The translations under genes were made by a program, and so were the position numbers. Below, piece after piece: positions 18,084-26,476 of a DNA stretch of 64,000 nucleotides. The notes beneath the pieces are model-generated. The model was not told where the DNA came from. It ran no database searches and saw only the letters and a program-made list of their open reading frames with translations. Numbering within the stretch: position 1 is the first letter of the stretch; the number at the start of each line of letters is the position of its first letter. The DNA comes from Lachnospiraceae bacterium KGMB03038 (GTDB lineage: Bacteria > Bacillota > Clostridia > Lachnospirales > Lachnospiraceae): positions 1,578,501-1,642,500 of the forward strand of contig CP041667.1 in assembly GCA_007361935.1 (NCBI GenBank), given 5' to 3'.

Positions 18084-18126
18084 AAGGCCCATCCCGGCAG
18101 AAATGCCGGGATGGGCTTTATTTTTG
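18084..18126 (+). terminator. Strong terminator after the symporter gene
   Basis: GCCCATCCCGGCA pairs perfectly with TGCCGGGATGGGC around a 3-base loop, followed by TTTATTTTT. Confidence 0.93.
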
Positions 18127-18137
18127 CCTGACAGGCA

Positions 18138-18166
18138 TTGACGATATTGATTTCGGATGATAATAT
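18138..18166 (+). promoter_or_regulatory. Promoter of the dUTPase gene
   Basis: TTGACG (18138-18143) and TAATAT (18161-18166) are spaced by 17 bases, 72 bases before the start codon. Confidence 0.65.
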
Positions 18167-18237
18167 AGATACGAAATACAGAATGTAGTGAAAGATGAGA
18201 AGAAAAATACTAAATATGGGAAAGAGGTACAGGTTGA

Positions 18238-18756
18238 ATGGCTAAAAGGATCGCGCAGTTTCATAAAGTAAGCTTTGAACAATTTAAAGAAGGATTTGCA
18301 GATTGCTTTGGAAAGACAGATGAAGAAGAGATCCGAGAGATTTATGAGGATATACGGCTGCCCAAAAGAGCGACAAAAGGATCGGCGGGGTATGACTTTT
18401 TTGCCCCGGTGCCGCTGGTGATCGCGCCGGGAAAGACGGTGAAGGTGCCAACCGGAGTCCGCGTGGAAATGCAGGAGAATTGGGTGCTGAAATGTTATCC
18501 AAGAAGCGGACTTGGATTCAAATACCGGCTGCAGCTGAACAATACGGTAGGTATTATCGACAGCGACTACTTCTATTCAGATAATGAAGGGCATATTTTC
18601 GCGAAGATCACCAATGACACGAATGAAGAGAAGACGGTAGAGATTGAAGCGGGAACCGGATTTATGCAGGGAATCTTTGTAGAGTATGGAATTACAATGG
18701 ACGACGAGGTATCAACAGTCCGAAATGGCGGACTTGGGAGTACTACAGATAGATAA
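18238..18756 (+). CDS. dut: dUTP diphosphatase (trimeric dUTPase fold), 172 aa
   Basis: Hydrolyses dUTP to dUMP, keeping uracil out of DNA and feeding dTMP synthesis. The five dUTPase motifs are in order: 1 GSAGYDFFA (48-56), 2 YPRSGLG (87-93), 3 NNTVGIIDSDYF (101-112), 4 EAGTGFMQGIF (137-147) and 5 RNGGLGST (162-169). An extra N-terminal stretch of about 40 charged residues precedes motif 1. The motif 5 phenylalanine that stacks on uracil is leucine here (GGLGST rather than GGFGST). Single-gene unit with its own promoter and terminator. Confidence 0.9.
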   Translation: MAKRIAQFHKVSFEQFKEGFADCFGKTDEEEIREIYEDIRLPKRATKGSAGYDFFAPVPLVIAPGKTVKVPTGVRVEMQENWVLKCYPRSGLGFKYRLQLNNTVGIIDSDYFYSDNEGHIFAKITNDTNEEKTVEIEAGTGFMQGIFVEYGITMDDEVSTVRNGGLGSTTDR

Positions 18757-18770
18757 GGCCAAAGGCCGGA

Positions 18771-18802
18771 AAAGAACGGTGGGGTATGCGCCGTTCTTTT
18801 TT
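18771..18802 (+). terminator. Rho-independent terminator after dut
   Basis: AAAGAACGG (18771-18779) pairs with CCGTTCTTT (18791-18799) and is followed by a T run. Confidence 0.85.
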
Positions 18803-18807
18803 CAAAC

Positions 18808-18853
18808 GCAGTTTGGGCCGGGGGATTTTTAAAAATCCCCCGGCCCAAACTGC
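18808..18853. repeat. Perfect 46-bp palindrome with no spacer
   Basis: Two 23-base arms, starting GCAGTTTGGGCCGGGGG and ending with the mirrored complement, meet without a loop at 18830/18831. It sits directly after the dut terminator and ahead of the germination gene. It may be a second terminator, a protein-binding palindrome or a small repeat element. Confidence 0.9.
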
Positions 18854-18915
18854 ATAATCAGAAATCTTTTCGGACATGATAATCCCAGAAAAGCGCAAAT
18901 GGCGGAGGAATGATC

Positions 18916-20277
18916 ATGTCTGATATAAAGAAAGTAACAGCTTCAAGAGAAGCGAATGCGGATTACTTAAATCAAGTCCTTCCGATCAAGGAGAGTTTTG
19001 ATCTGATCCAAAGAGATATGCTGATCGGCGGCCGGATGGCCTCCTTCTACTTTATCGATGGCTTCACAAAGGATGAAGTGATGCTTAAGATCATGGATTC
19101 TTTTTTTAAGGTGAAAGAAGAAGAGATGCCGCCGGACGCCACGCAATTTTCCAGAATGTTTGTTCCTTATGTAGAGGTAGATGTACTGGGGGATTTCGAT
19201 CAGGTGCTGAAAAATATTTTGTCAGGGGTAACCTGTCTTTTTATTGATGGATATGAAGCCTGTATCGCCATAGACTGCCGGACATATCCGATGCGAAGTG
19301 TGGAGGAGCCGGATAAGGACAAGTCCCTCAGAGGATCGAGAGACGGGTTTGTGGAGACGGTAGTCTTTAATACAGCCATGTTAAGGCGCAGGATCCGTGA
19401 TCCGCATCTGATCATGGAAATGAAAGAAGTAGGAGACAGCTCTCGGACAGATGTAACGATCTGTTATATGAAAGACCGGGTGGACAAGGAGCTTCTGAAA
19501 CGGATCGAAGAGAGGATTGACAGCATCAAGACAGGAGATCTTCGTATGAACCAGCAGAGCCTGGCAGAGTGTCTGTTTCACCGTAAATGGTACAATCCCT
19601 TTCCTAAGTTTAAGTTTACAGAAAGACCAGATACCGCGGCCGCCTGTATCTTGGAAGGGAAAGTGGCGATTTTGGTGGATAACTCGCCGTCAGCGCTTAT
19701 CCTGCCTACTTCGGTCTACGATATGATCGAGGAAGCCAACGACTATTATTTTCCTACTCTGACCAGGGCCTATTTGAAGATTGCCAGAGCGCTGATCAAC
19801 TTTATGACCATCTTTCTGACGCCGGTATTTCTGCTTTTCATGCAGAATCTAAACTGGCTTCCGGAGATTTTCGCTTTTGTGGCAGTAAAAGATACTGTAA
19901 ATATACCTCTGATCTTCCAGCTTTTGATGTTGGAGATCGCGATCGATGGACTCCGCCTTGCAGCTTTGAATACCCCCAGTATGCTCAGTACGCCTTTGAG
20001 TGTGATCGCCGGTCTGGTGATGGGAGAGTTCTCGGTCAAGTCGGGGTGGTTTAATGCGGAAGTCATGCTGTACATGGCGTTTGTTGCCGTGGCTAATTAT
20101 ACTCAGCCTAATTTTGAGCTGGGATATGCTTTGAAGTTCATGCGGCTGCAGCTGTTGATCCTGACAGCCGTCTTTAACTGGGCGGGATTCGCGATCGGCT
20201 GCGGAATCGTGGTGATCAGTTTATGCTTTAACAAGACTCTATCCGGCAAGAATTATCTGAATGTAAAACTGAATTAA
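18916..20277 (+). CDS. GerA/SpoVAF-family spore germination protein, 453 aa
   Basis: Spore inner-membrane protein of the GerAA/GerBA/GerKA family. It has a soluble N-terminal half (QRDMLIGGRMASFYFIDGF, CLFIDGYEACIAIDCR) and a C-terminal half with about five membrane segments including the PSALILPTSVYDMIEEANDYY and ALNTPSMLSTPLSVIAGLV signatures. Its N-terminal half and the absence of neighbouring gerB/gerC genes make a SpoVAF-like protein more likely than a GerA receptor subunit. ATG 18916 is chosen because GGAGG is 7 bases before it; ATG 18910 is too close. Indicates a sporeforming organism. Confidence 0.9.
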   Translation: MSDIKKVTASREANADYLNQVLPIKESFDLIQRDMLIGGRMASFYFIDGFTKDEVMLKIMDSFFKVKEEEMPPDATQFSRMFVPYVEVDVLGDFDQVLKNILSGVTCLFIDGYEACIAIDCRTYPMRSVEEPDKDKSLRGSRDGFVETVVFNTAMLRRRIRDPHLIMEMKEVGDSSRTDVTICYMKDRVDKELLKRIEERIDSIKTGDLRMNQQSLAECLFHRKWYNPFPKFKFTERPDTAAACILEGKVAILVDNSPSALILPTSVYDMIEEANDYYFPTLTRAYLKIARALINFMTIFLTPVFLLFMQNLNWLPEIFAFVAVKDTVNIPLIFQLLMLEIAIDGLRLAALNTPSMLSTPLSVIAGLVMGEFSVKSGWFNAEVMLYMAFVAVANYTQPNFELGYALKFMRLQLLILTAVFNWAGFAIGCGIVVISLCFNKTLSGKNYLNVKLN

Positions 20278-20355
20278 GAATACGGATATACAAGAGAAAA
20301 CGAAAATGTTATGATATTAAGAGAAAAATACAGATGAGAAAAGGAATTGAGAAAA

Positions 20356-21759
20356 ATGAAAACAACGAGTGATGAAAAGCTGGGAAGTCAGCCGCTGGGC
20401 AGGCTGATCCTGTCTATGGCGGTGCCGTCAGTGACGGCCCAGCTGATCAATGTGCTTTACAATATTGTGGACCGGATTTATATCGGGCATATTCAAGGAT
20501 ACGGGGATGTGGCGCTGACAGGGGTCGGCGTTACCTTCCCGATTCTTATGCTGGTTTCCGCCTTCAGCGCTTTTGCCGGCATGGGCGGGGCGCCTCTTGC
20601 CTCCATTCAGCTTGGCCGCCGCGACAGAGAAAAGGCAGAAGAGATTCTGGGGAATTCCGCCGCCCTTTTGATCCTGTTTTCTATTGTGCTGACGGTAGGG
20701 TTTTCTATTTTCAAAACACCGGTGCTCTATGCTTTTGGGGCCAGTGACGCAACCATCAGATATGCGGAAGACTATATTGGCATTTATCTGATCGGAACCA
20801 TCTTCGTCCAGTTTTCCGTTGGCTTAAATACCTTTATCAGCGGCCAGGGGAACGCGCTGACAGCAATGCTGTCCGTGCTGATCGGAGCAGTCATTAATAT
20901 TATCCTGGATCCGATCTTTATCTTTTTATTCGGGATGGGGGTCAAAGGCGCGGCTTTGGCGACCATTTTATCTCAGGCGGTCAGCGCCCTGTGGGTAGTC
21001 CGCTTCCTGACTTCTGATAAAAGTGTCATCCGACTGAGAAGACGGCATATGAAGCTTCGCCCGGCGGTGGTAAAACGGATCGGAAGCCTGGGGATCTCCC
21101 CATTTATCATGCAGAGTACGGAGAGCCTGGTAAGCGTGACTTTGAATTACGGACTCCAGAAATACGGCGGAGACCTGTATGTGGGAACTATGTCGATCAT
21201 GACCAGCGTGATGCAGGTGATCACCATACCGATCCAGGGGCTGACCCAGGGAGTGCAGCCGATTACCAGCTACAATTACGGAGCAGGCAATAAAGAACGG
21301 GTGAAGGGAACCTTCCTGCGCCTGATCGCCATCTGTCTGACCGGGACGATGATCCTTGGAGGGATCGCCGTTTTCTTTCCCCAGGTATACGTCCGTATTT
21401 TTACGCCGGACCAGGAACTGATCGAGATGACCTGCAGGTATATGCCCGTCTATTTCCTGGGAATGACGATCTTCGGCCTTCAATCGGCATGCCAGTCTAC
21501 CTTCGTGGCCCTTGGACAGGCAAAAGTCTCTGTATTTATCGCCCTCCTGCGAAAAGTGATCCTCCTGATCCCTCTGGCGGTCATTCTGCCAAGGTTTATG
21601 GGAGTGACCGGGATCTACCGGGCAGAGCCAATCGCGGATATTTTATCTGTCCTTACTACCAGCATTGTATTCATGATTACGGTGAAAAATATTTTGCGTA
21701 ATATGGGCAAAAGTGATATGATAAATAGAGAAACTTGCGGTAAAGGAGGGGAAACGTAA
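20356..21759 (+). CDS. MATE family multidrug efflux transporter, 467 aa
   Basis: Cation-coupled drug or metabolite exporter with about 12 membrane segments in two MatE halves. The first half contains VPSVTAQLINVLYNIVDRIY (about 19-38), and the second half contains QSTESLVSVTLN and the GLTQGVQPITSYNYGAGN segment. The ATG at 20356 has AAGGA ten bases upstream, so it is preferred over TTG 20347. The stop overlaps the degV start by one base (TAATG), so the two genes are translationally linked. Substrate is unknown. Confidence 0.93.
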   Translation: MKTTSDEKLGSQPLGRLILSMAVPSVTAQLINVLYNIVDRIYIGHIQGYGDVALTGVGVTFPILMLVSAFSAFAGMGGAPLASIQLGRRDREKAEEILGNSAALLILFSIVLTVGFSIFKTPVLYAFGASDATIRYAEDYIGIYLIGTIFVQFSVGLNTFISGQGNALTAMLSVLIGAVINIILDPIFIFLFGMGVKGAALATILSQAVSALWVVRFLTSDKSVIRLRRRHMKLRPAVVKRIGSLGISPFIMQSTESLVSVTLNYGLQKYGGDLYVGTMSIMTSVMQVITIPIQGLTQGVQPITSYNYGAGNKERVKGTFLRLIAICLTGTMILGGIAVFFPQVYVRIFTPDQELIEMTCRYMPVYFLGMTIFGLQSACQSTFVALGQAKVSVFIALLRKVILLIPLAVILPRFMGVTGIYRAEPIADILSVLTTSIVFMITVKNILRNMGKSDMINRETCGKGGET

Positions 21760-22622
21760 TGAGCGACTATGTAATTACGGTAAACAGTACGGTAGATGTT
21801 CCAAAGGAATGGCTGGAGGAAAGGAACGTACCAGTAGTTCCATTAAAGTATACGATAGATGGCGAGACATATGAAGATATGAACGGTTTGTCCGCCAAAG
21901 AGTTTTTTAAGAAAATCCGAGAAGGCAAAATGGCGGTCACTTCTCAGGTGAATCCAGAGGAAGCCAGAGCGGCGCTGGAACCATTTCTGAAAGAGGGAAA
22001 GGATGTGCTCCACCTTGGGTTTTCCTCAGGCCTTTCTGGAACCTGCAACAGCATGATGATCGCGGGGGAAGAATTAAGAGAAGCCTATCCGGATCGGAAG
22101 GTGATCGTGATCGACACCTTGTGCGCGTGCCTGGGAGAAGCGCTGCTTTTGTATTATGCCCTCAAATTAAAAAATGAAGGGAAGACCATTGAGGAAGTGG
22201 CGCAATGGGCAGAAGAAAACAAGCTGCATGTATGCCACGATGTGACTGTGGATGATCTGAACCATCTGCAGAGAGGCGGAAGAGTTTCCAAGACAACGGC
22301 TATCTTTGGAACCATGATCCAGATCAAGCCGATCATCCACATGGATGACAACGGAACTCTGCAGGTGATCGGAAAGGAACGGGGAAGGAAAAAATCCCTC
22401 AATAAAATCGTGGATATGGCGGCAGAACAGTCGAAAGGCTGGCAGAATGATATTATTATGATCACCCATGGAGACTGTCAGGAAGATGCGGAATATGTGG
22501 CGGAACTGGTACGGGAAAAAATGGGAATCGACAATATCCTGATCAATAACATCGGAACGGTGATCGGAAGCCATACTGGACCGGGAGTTGTAGCTGTCTT
22601 CTGTATGGGAAACAAACGATAG
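21759..22622 (+). CDS. DegV family fatty-acid-binding protein, 287 aa
   Basis: DegV/FakB-type protein that binds a fatty acid for the fatty-acid kinase FakA or a related partner. Family marks are the N-terminal ITVNSTVDVP, the LGFSSGLSGTCNS loop (about 86-98) and the LQRGGRVSKTTA segment. The last quarter contains ITHGDC and IGSHTGPGVVAVF, both typical. The ribosome binding site AAAGGAGGGG lies inside the end of the MATE gene. The next gene starts 12 bases downstream. Actual ligand is not known. Confidence 0.93.
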   Translation: MSDYVITVNSTVDVPKEWLEERNVPVVPLKYTIDGETYEDMNGLSAKEFFKKIREGKMAVTSQVNPEEARAALEPFLKEGKDVLHLGFSSGLSGTCNSMMIAGEELREAYPDRKVIVIDTLCACLGEALLLYYALKLKNEGKTIEEVAQWAEENKLHVCHDVTVDDLNHLQRGGRVSKTTAIFGTMIQIKPIIHMDDNGTLQVIGKERGRKKSLNKIVDMAAEQSKGWQNDIIMITHGDCQEDAEYVAELVREKMGIDNILINNIGTVIGSHTGPGVVAVFCMGNKR

Positions 22623-22634
22623 GATGGAGAACGG

Positions 22635-23303
22635 ATGAAAAAGAATCTTGTGATCGACGGCCAGATGAAAAGGATCTGGCCGTCTGTAAGAGTAGGCTGT
22701 CTTCAATATCAGGTCAAAGTAGAGGAAAAGAATCCGGAACTTTGGTCTTATCTGAAGAAAGAAGTATTTAAGAAGACCAAAGATGCGATCTTCGATTATG
22801 GAACAGGGGAGATCCCTAATATCAAAGAGTCCAGAGCCGCGTACAAGGCCTTTGGCAAAGACCCCAGCCGCTACCGGGTGTCTTCCGAAGCTCTGGTCCG
22901 CCGGATCGGCCAGGGAAAAGGGCTGTATGAGGTCAATACAGTGGTAGATGTGAACAACTTGATCTCGATCGAGTCGGGGTTCTCTGTGGGGTCCTATGAC
23001 GCGTCCAAGATCGGACAGGATCTTATTTTCCGTATCGGAAGAGAAGGAGAGACATACAAGGGGATTGGGAAAGAGGAGATCAAAATCGATGCTCTTCCGG
23101 TGCTGGCGGATGATAAGGGAGCCATCGGAAGCTCTACCAGCGATTCTGAAAGAGCCATGATCACAGAAGAGGCAGAAGAAGTCCTGACACTTATTTATTC
23201 CTTTTCCGACAACCAGGATCTGGAGAAGGCTTTGGAAAATGGAAAGAAATACCTGGAAACTTACGCGGACGCAAAAGAGATAGAAGCATGGATCGCGGAA
23301 TAG
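22635..23303 (+). CDS. B3/B4 domain protein (PheT-like), 222 aa
   Basis: Contains the B3/B4 tRNA-binding/editing-type domain related to phenylalanyl-tRNA synthetase beta, seen in ESRAAYKAFGKDPSRYRVSS (about 67-86), the VNTVVDVNNLISIESGFSVG segment, and KIDALPVLADDKGAIGSST. Free-standing B3/B4 proteins may hydrolyse mischarged tRNAs, though this is not shown for most. It is the third gene of a MATE-degV-B3/B4 unit with a ribosome binding site ATGGAGAA. The infC promoter follows within 25 bases. Confidence 0.9.
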   Translation: MKKNLVIDGQMKRIWPSVRVGCLQYQVKVEEKNPELWSYLKKEVFKKTKDAIFDYGTGEIPNIKESRAAYKAFGKDPSRYRVSSEALVRRIGQGKGLYEVNTVVDVNNLISIESGFSVGSYDASKIGQDLIFRIGREGETYKGIGKEEIKIDALPVLADDKGAIGSSTSDSERAMITEEAEEVLTLIYSFSDNQDLEKALENGKKYLETYADAKEIEAWIAE

Positions 23304-23327
23304 AAGGAAAAGAAGTAAAGAAAAATC

Positions 23328-23356
23328 TTGACAGCAGGAAGAGACTGTGATAGATT
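23328..23356 (+). promoter_or_regulatory. Promoter of the infC-rpmI-rplT operon
   Basis: A consensus TTGACA (23328-23333) and TAGATT (23351-23356) are spaced by 17 bases, with a leader of about 190 bases after it. Confidence 0.75.
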
Positions 23357-23379
23357 AATAGTTGCGTGAAGCAAAAAAG

Positions 23380-23526
23380 AAAGCAGAGTATCCACTCTCA
23401 CCATAGCACAAGCGGGTGACTATCGGTTTGATATTGTACAGGAAGAGCAGAAGAGATAGAAAAGTTCTCTATGTTTTCTATGTAGATGTATGAAAGTGGA
23501 TAGTCGCGAAACTGTTCACTTTTTTT
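23380..23526 (+). ncRNA. infC operon leader with attenuator (L20-leader type)
   Basis: A terminator-like hairpin (AGTGGATAGT, 23496-23505, with ACTGTTCACT and seven T) lies just before infC. An upstream segment TATCCACT (23389-23396) is complementary to AGTGGATA in that hairpin, giving a mutually exclusive pairing. In Firmicutes the infC-rpmI-rplT leader is bound by ribosomal protein L20, which represses the operon. The position and alternative pairing support the same control here; the L20 site itself was not modelled. Confidence 0.75.
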
Positions 23527-23552
23527 AATTTGATCAATGGGGGTGCAGGGAA

Positions 23553-24059
23553 ATTAGCGATTTAATGATTAACGAACAGATCCGGGATAAAGAAGTCCGG
23601 GTCATTGGCAGTGACGGACAGCAGTTGGGCATTATGTCGGCCCGTGAAGCTCAAAAACTGGCGTTGGAAGCGGAACTGGATCTGGTGAAGATCGCGCCGA
23701 AGGCTCAGCCTCCGGTATGTAAGATCATTGACTACGGGAAATACCGCTATGAACAGGCCAGAAAGGAAAAAGAGGCCAAGAAAAAACAAAAGACGGTGGA
23801 AATAAAAGAAGTGCGTCTTTCACCAAACATTGATACCAACGACCTGAATACGAAGGTAAATAACGCCAGAAAGTTTATCAGCAAAGGAAATAAGGTAAAA
23901 GTGACCCTGCGTTTCAGAGGACGCGAGATGGCTCATGTTCAGCAGAGCAAACATATCCTGGATGATTTCGCAAAGCTGCTTGAGGATCTGGCGGTCGTGG
24001 AAAAGCCTGCGAAATTGGAAGGCAGAAATATGAGTATGGTTTTAACTGAAAAACGTTAA
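23553..24059 (+). CDS. infC: Translation initiation factor IF-3, probable AUU start, 168 aa
   Basis: IF-3 binds the 30S subunit and checks start-codon pairing. The N-domain has INEQIRDKEVRVIGSDGQQL, and the C-domain has IDTNDLNTKVNNARKFI and VTLRFRGREMAHV. The frame can start at ATG 23565, but an in-frame ATT at 23553 is preceded by GGGGGTG at 9 bases and adds the residues I-S-D-L. AUU starts are a known autoregulatory feature of infC, so ATT is preferred. First gene of the operon with rpmI and rplT. Confidence 0.95.
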   Translation: MSDLMINEQIRDKEVRVIGSDGQQLGIMSAREAQKLALEAELDLVKIAPKAQPPVCKIIDYGKYRYEQARKEKEAKKKQKTVEIKEVRLSPNIDTNDLNTKVNNARKFISKGNKVKVTLRFRGREMAHVQQSKHILDDFAKLLEDLAVVEKPAKLEGRNMSMVLTEKR

Positions 24060-24093
24060 AAATATATTTACCAAAATCAAGGAGGAATTGATC

Positions 24094-24291
24094 ATGCCAA
24101 AAATGAAAACGAATCGGGCTGCTGCAAAGCGCTTTAAGAAGACAGGTACAGGAAAGTTAAAAAGAAATAAAGCTTACAAAAGCCATATCTTAACAAAGAA
24201 ATCCGCAAAGAGAAAGAGAAACTTGAGAAAAGCAACTATTACAGATGCGACAAATGTAAAGAACATGAAGAAAGCGATGCCATATTTATAA
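24094..24291 (+). CDS. rpmI: Ribosomal protein L35 (bL35), 65 aa
   Basis: Small basic large-subunit protein, with the family start MPKMKTNRAAAKRFK and the KRKRNLRKA segment. The start chosen has GGAGG 8 bases upstream; an earlier in-frame TTG at 24088 is too close to it. It lies 34 bases after infC and 33 bases before rplT. Confidence 0.98.
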   Translation: MPKMKTNRAAAKRFKKTGTGKLKRNKAYKSHILTKKSAKRKRNLRKATITDATNVKNMKKAMPYL

Positions 24292-24324
24292 AATCTGGCA
24301 GAATATTTGAAGGAGGAATAAGAG

Positions 24325-24681
24325 ATGGCAAGAATCAAAGGCGGAATGAACGCTAAAAAGAAACATAATAGAGTATTAAAACTGGCGAAAGGATACAGAG
24401 GCGCACGCTCTAAACAGTATCGTGTGGCAAAACAGTCCGTAATGCGCGCCCTGACTTCCGCATATGCCGGAAGAAAACAGCGGAAGCGTCAGATGCGTCA
24501 GCTGTGGATCGCGCGTATCAACGCGGCTGCCAGACTGAATGGTTTGTCCTACAGCAAATTTATGCACGGCCTGAAGCTGGCGAACGTTGATATGAACCGT
24601 AAGATGCTGGCTGAGATGGCTGTAAATGACGCGGAGGGATTTGCGACACTGGCACAGACAGCCAAAGAAAAATTAGCTTAA
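24325..24681 (+). CDS. rplT: Ribosomal protein L20 (bL20), 118 aa
   Basis: Large-subunit assembly protein and the likely repressor of its own operon through the infC leader. Family marks are KKHNRVLKLAKGYRGARS, QLWIARINAAARLNGLSY and the C-terminal LAEMAVNDAEGF. Length is standard. Last gene of the operon; the tryptophan T-box promoter starts 5 bases after its stop codon. Confidence 0.98.
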   Translation: MARIKGGMNAKKKHNRVLKLAKGYRGARSKQYRVAKQSVMRALTSAYAGRKQRKRQMRQLWIARINAAARLNGLSYSKFMHGLKLANVDMNRKMLAEMAVNDAEGFATLAQTAKEKLA

Positions 24682-24686
24682 ATATC

Positions 24687-24715
24687 TTGACAATGCCACG
24701 TTAGAGTGATAAAGT
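24687..24715 (+). promoter_or_regulatory. Promoter of the tryptophan T-box gene
   Basis: TTGACA (24687-24692) and TAAAGT (24710-24715) are spaced by 17 bases, directly after rplT. Confidence 0.7.
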
Positions 24716-24719
24716 AGCT

Positions 24720-25006
24720 GTAAACCGGTGAGGAAGAGTGAGTATCTATCGTTGGAACCAGACAGAGAGCCGCAGATGGTGGGATTGCGGTGGATGAGAC
24801 GATGGAGAATGGACTTCCGAGGGCGAACTGAAAGGGGACTCCCCAAGTAGGCGGGCCGGAGCGGAGCTCCGTTATCAAAACCAGCGTATGATGGTACGTA
24901 TGAGTGGATATATGATAAGTATATCAAGCTGGGTGGCACCGCAGGAGTAGATTTTGATACTCTTGTCCCTGCAATTGTTATTGTGTGGGATAAGGGTATT
25001 TTTTAT
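24720..25006 (+). ncRNA. T-box leader, tryptophan specifier (UGG)
   Basis: Senses uncharged tRNA-Trp. Stem I contains an AGAGCCGCAGATGGTGGGAT-like distal part and the specifier context GAGAA-TGG-ACTTCCGAGG, placing the specifier at 24810-24812 (UGG, tryptophan). The T-box motif GGGTGGCACCGC is at 24931-24942. The terminator CTTGTCCC/GGGATAAG (24962-24969 and 24987-24994) is followed by GGTATTTTTT. It controls the trpB2 gene directly downstream, consistent with tryptophan control. Confidence 0.93.
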
Positions 25007-25063
25007 TGAGTTCATGGAAGTACCCTTTCCCTGAAGACCAGATCAAAGAAAGGAGAAACAAAA

Positions 25064-26449
25064 ATGAACGAACAGAAAATTCCTTACAAAATCTACCTGG
25101 ATGAGAGCGAGATGCCAAAGACATGGTACAATGTGCGGGCAGATATGAAGAATAAGCCGGCGCCGTTGTTAAATCCTGGGACCCATAAGCCCATGACAGA
25201 AGAAGAGCTTTCCGCTGTGTTCTGCAAAGATCTGGTGGAGCAGGAACTGGATAATGAAAATCGTTATATTGAGATTCCAAAAGAAATACAGGACTTCTAT
25301 AAGATGTATCGCCCGGCGCCTTTGGTGAGAGCTTACTGTCTGGAAGAGCGGCTGCAGACCCCTGCTAAGATCTACTACAAATTTGAAGGCAACAATACCA
25401 GCGGCAGCCACAAATTAAACTCGGCTATTGCCCAGGCCTACTACGCTAAGAAGCAGGGGCTGAAAGGCGTGACGACAGAGACTGGGGCAGGCCAGTGGGG
25501 AACCGCTCTGGCTATGGCCTGCGCCTACCTGGAATTGGACTGCAAGGTATTTATGGTAAAATGTTCCTACGAACAGAAACCGTTCCGCCGGGAAGTGATG
25601 CGCACCTATGGAGCCAGTGTCACCCCATCTCCTTCTATGGAAACAGAAGTGGGGAGAAAAATTCTGGAACAGCATCCCGGAACGTCAGGGAGTCTGGGCT
25701 GCGCTATCTCAGAAGCGGTAGAGACGGCACTTGGAAACGAGGGATATCGGTACGTATTGGGAAGTGTGCTGAATCAAGTGGTCCTTCATCAATCCGTTAT
25801 TGGAATGGAGACAAAATTGGCTCTTGATAAATACGGAGTAACGCCGGATATTATTATCGGCTGCGCGGGAGGAGGATCCAATCTTGGAGGACTGATTTCT
25901 CCATTTATGGGAGAAAAGTTAAGAGGCGAGAAGGATTATCGTTTTATCGCAGTAGAGCCGGCTTCCTGCCCCAGTATGACCAGGGGAGTTTATGCCTATG
26001 ATTTCTGCGATACGGGAATGGTATGTCCGCTGGCTAAAATGTATACTTTGGGAAGCGGATTCATTCCATCGCCAAATCATGCGGGAGGCCTTCGCTATCA
26101 CGGAATGAGCCCGATCCTGTCCCAGCTTTACGCGGATGGATATATGGAAGCCCGTTCTGTAGAACAGACAGCAGTTTTCAAAGCCGCGGAGCAGTTTGCC
26201 AGGATCGAAGGGATCCTTCCGGCGCCGGAGAGCAGCCATGCCATCAAAGTGGCCATGGACGAGGCCATGAAGTGCAAAGAGACAGGAGAAGAAAAGACCA
26301 TTGTATTTGGGTTGACGGGAACCGGGTATTTTGATATGGTAGCTTATGAGAAGTTCCATGATGGAAAAATGGAAGACTATATTCCTTCCGATGAAGATCT
26401 GCGGAAAGGATTTGACGGGCTTCCGAAGTTTCCGGGAAACATGGAGTAA
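25064..26449 (+). CDS. trpB: TrpB2-type tryptophan synthase beta-like protein, 461 aa
   Basis: PLP enzyme of the TrpB2 group (fold-type II), which joins indole or indole-glycerol-phosphate-derived indole to serine. The PLP lysine is K117 in GSHKLNS, and the phosphate loop is CAGGGSNLGG. The N-terminus is about 50 residues longer than TrpB1, as in TrpB2. TrpB2 often works without TrpA. Placement behind a tryptophan T-box, with no other trp genes nearby, supports a tryptophan salvage role from indole. Ribosome binding site AAAGGAG. Confidence 0.92.
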   Translation: MNEQKIPYKIYLDESEMPKTWYNVRADMKNKPAPLLNPGTHKPMTEEELSAVFCKDLVEQELDNENRYIEIPKEIQDFYKMYRPAPLVRAYCLEERLQTPAKIYYKFEGNNTSGSHKLNSAIAQAYYAKKQGLKGVTTETGAGQWGTALAMACAYLELDCKVFMVKCSYEQKPFRREVMRTYGASVTPSPSMETEVGRKILEQHPGTSGSLGCAISEAVETALGNEGYRYVLGSVLNQVVLHQSVIGMETKLALDKYGVTPDIIIGCAGGGSNLGGLISPFMGEKLRGEKDYRFIAVEPASCPSMTRGVYAYDFCDTGMVCPLAKMYTLGSGFIPSPNHAGGLRYHGMSPILSQLYADGYMEARSVEQTAVFKAAEQFARIEGILPAPESSHAIKVAMDEAMKCKETGEEKTIVFGLTGTGYFDMVAYEKFHDGKMEDYIPSDEDLRKGFDGLPKFPGNME

Positions 26450-26476
26450 GATCTAGAATATAGCGGAGGTGGCCCT

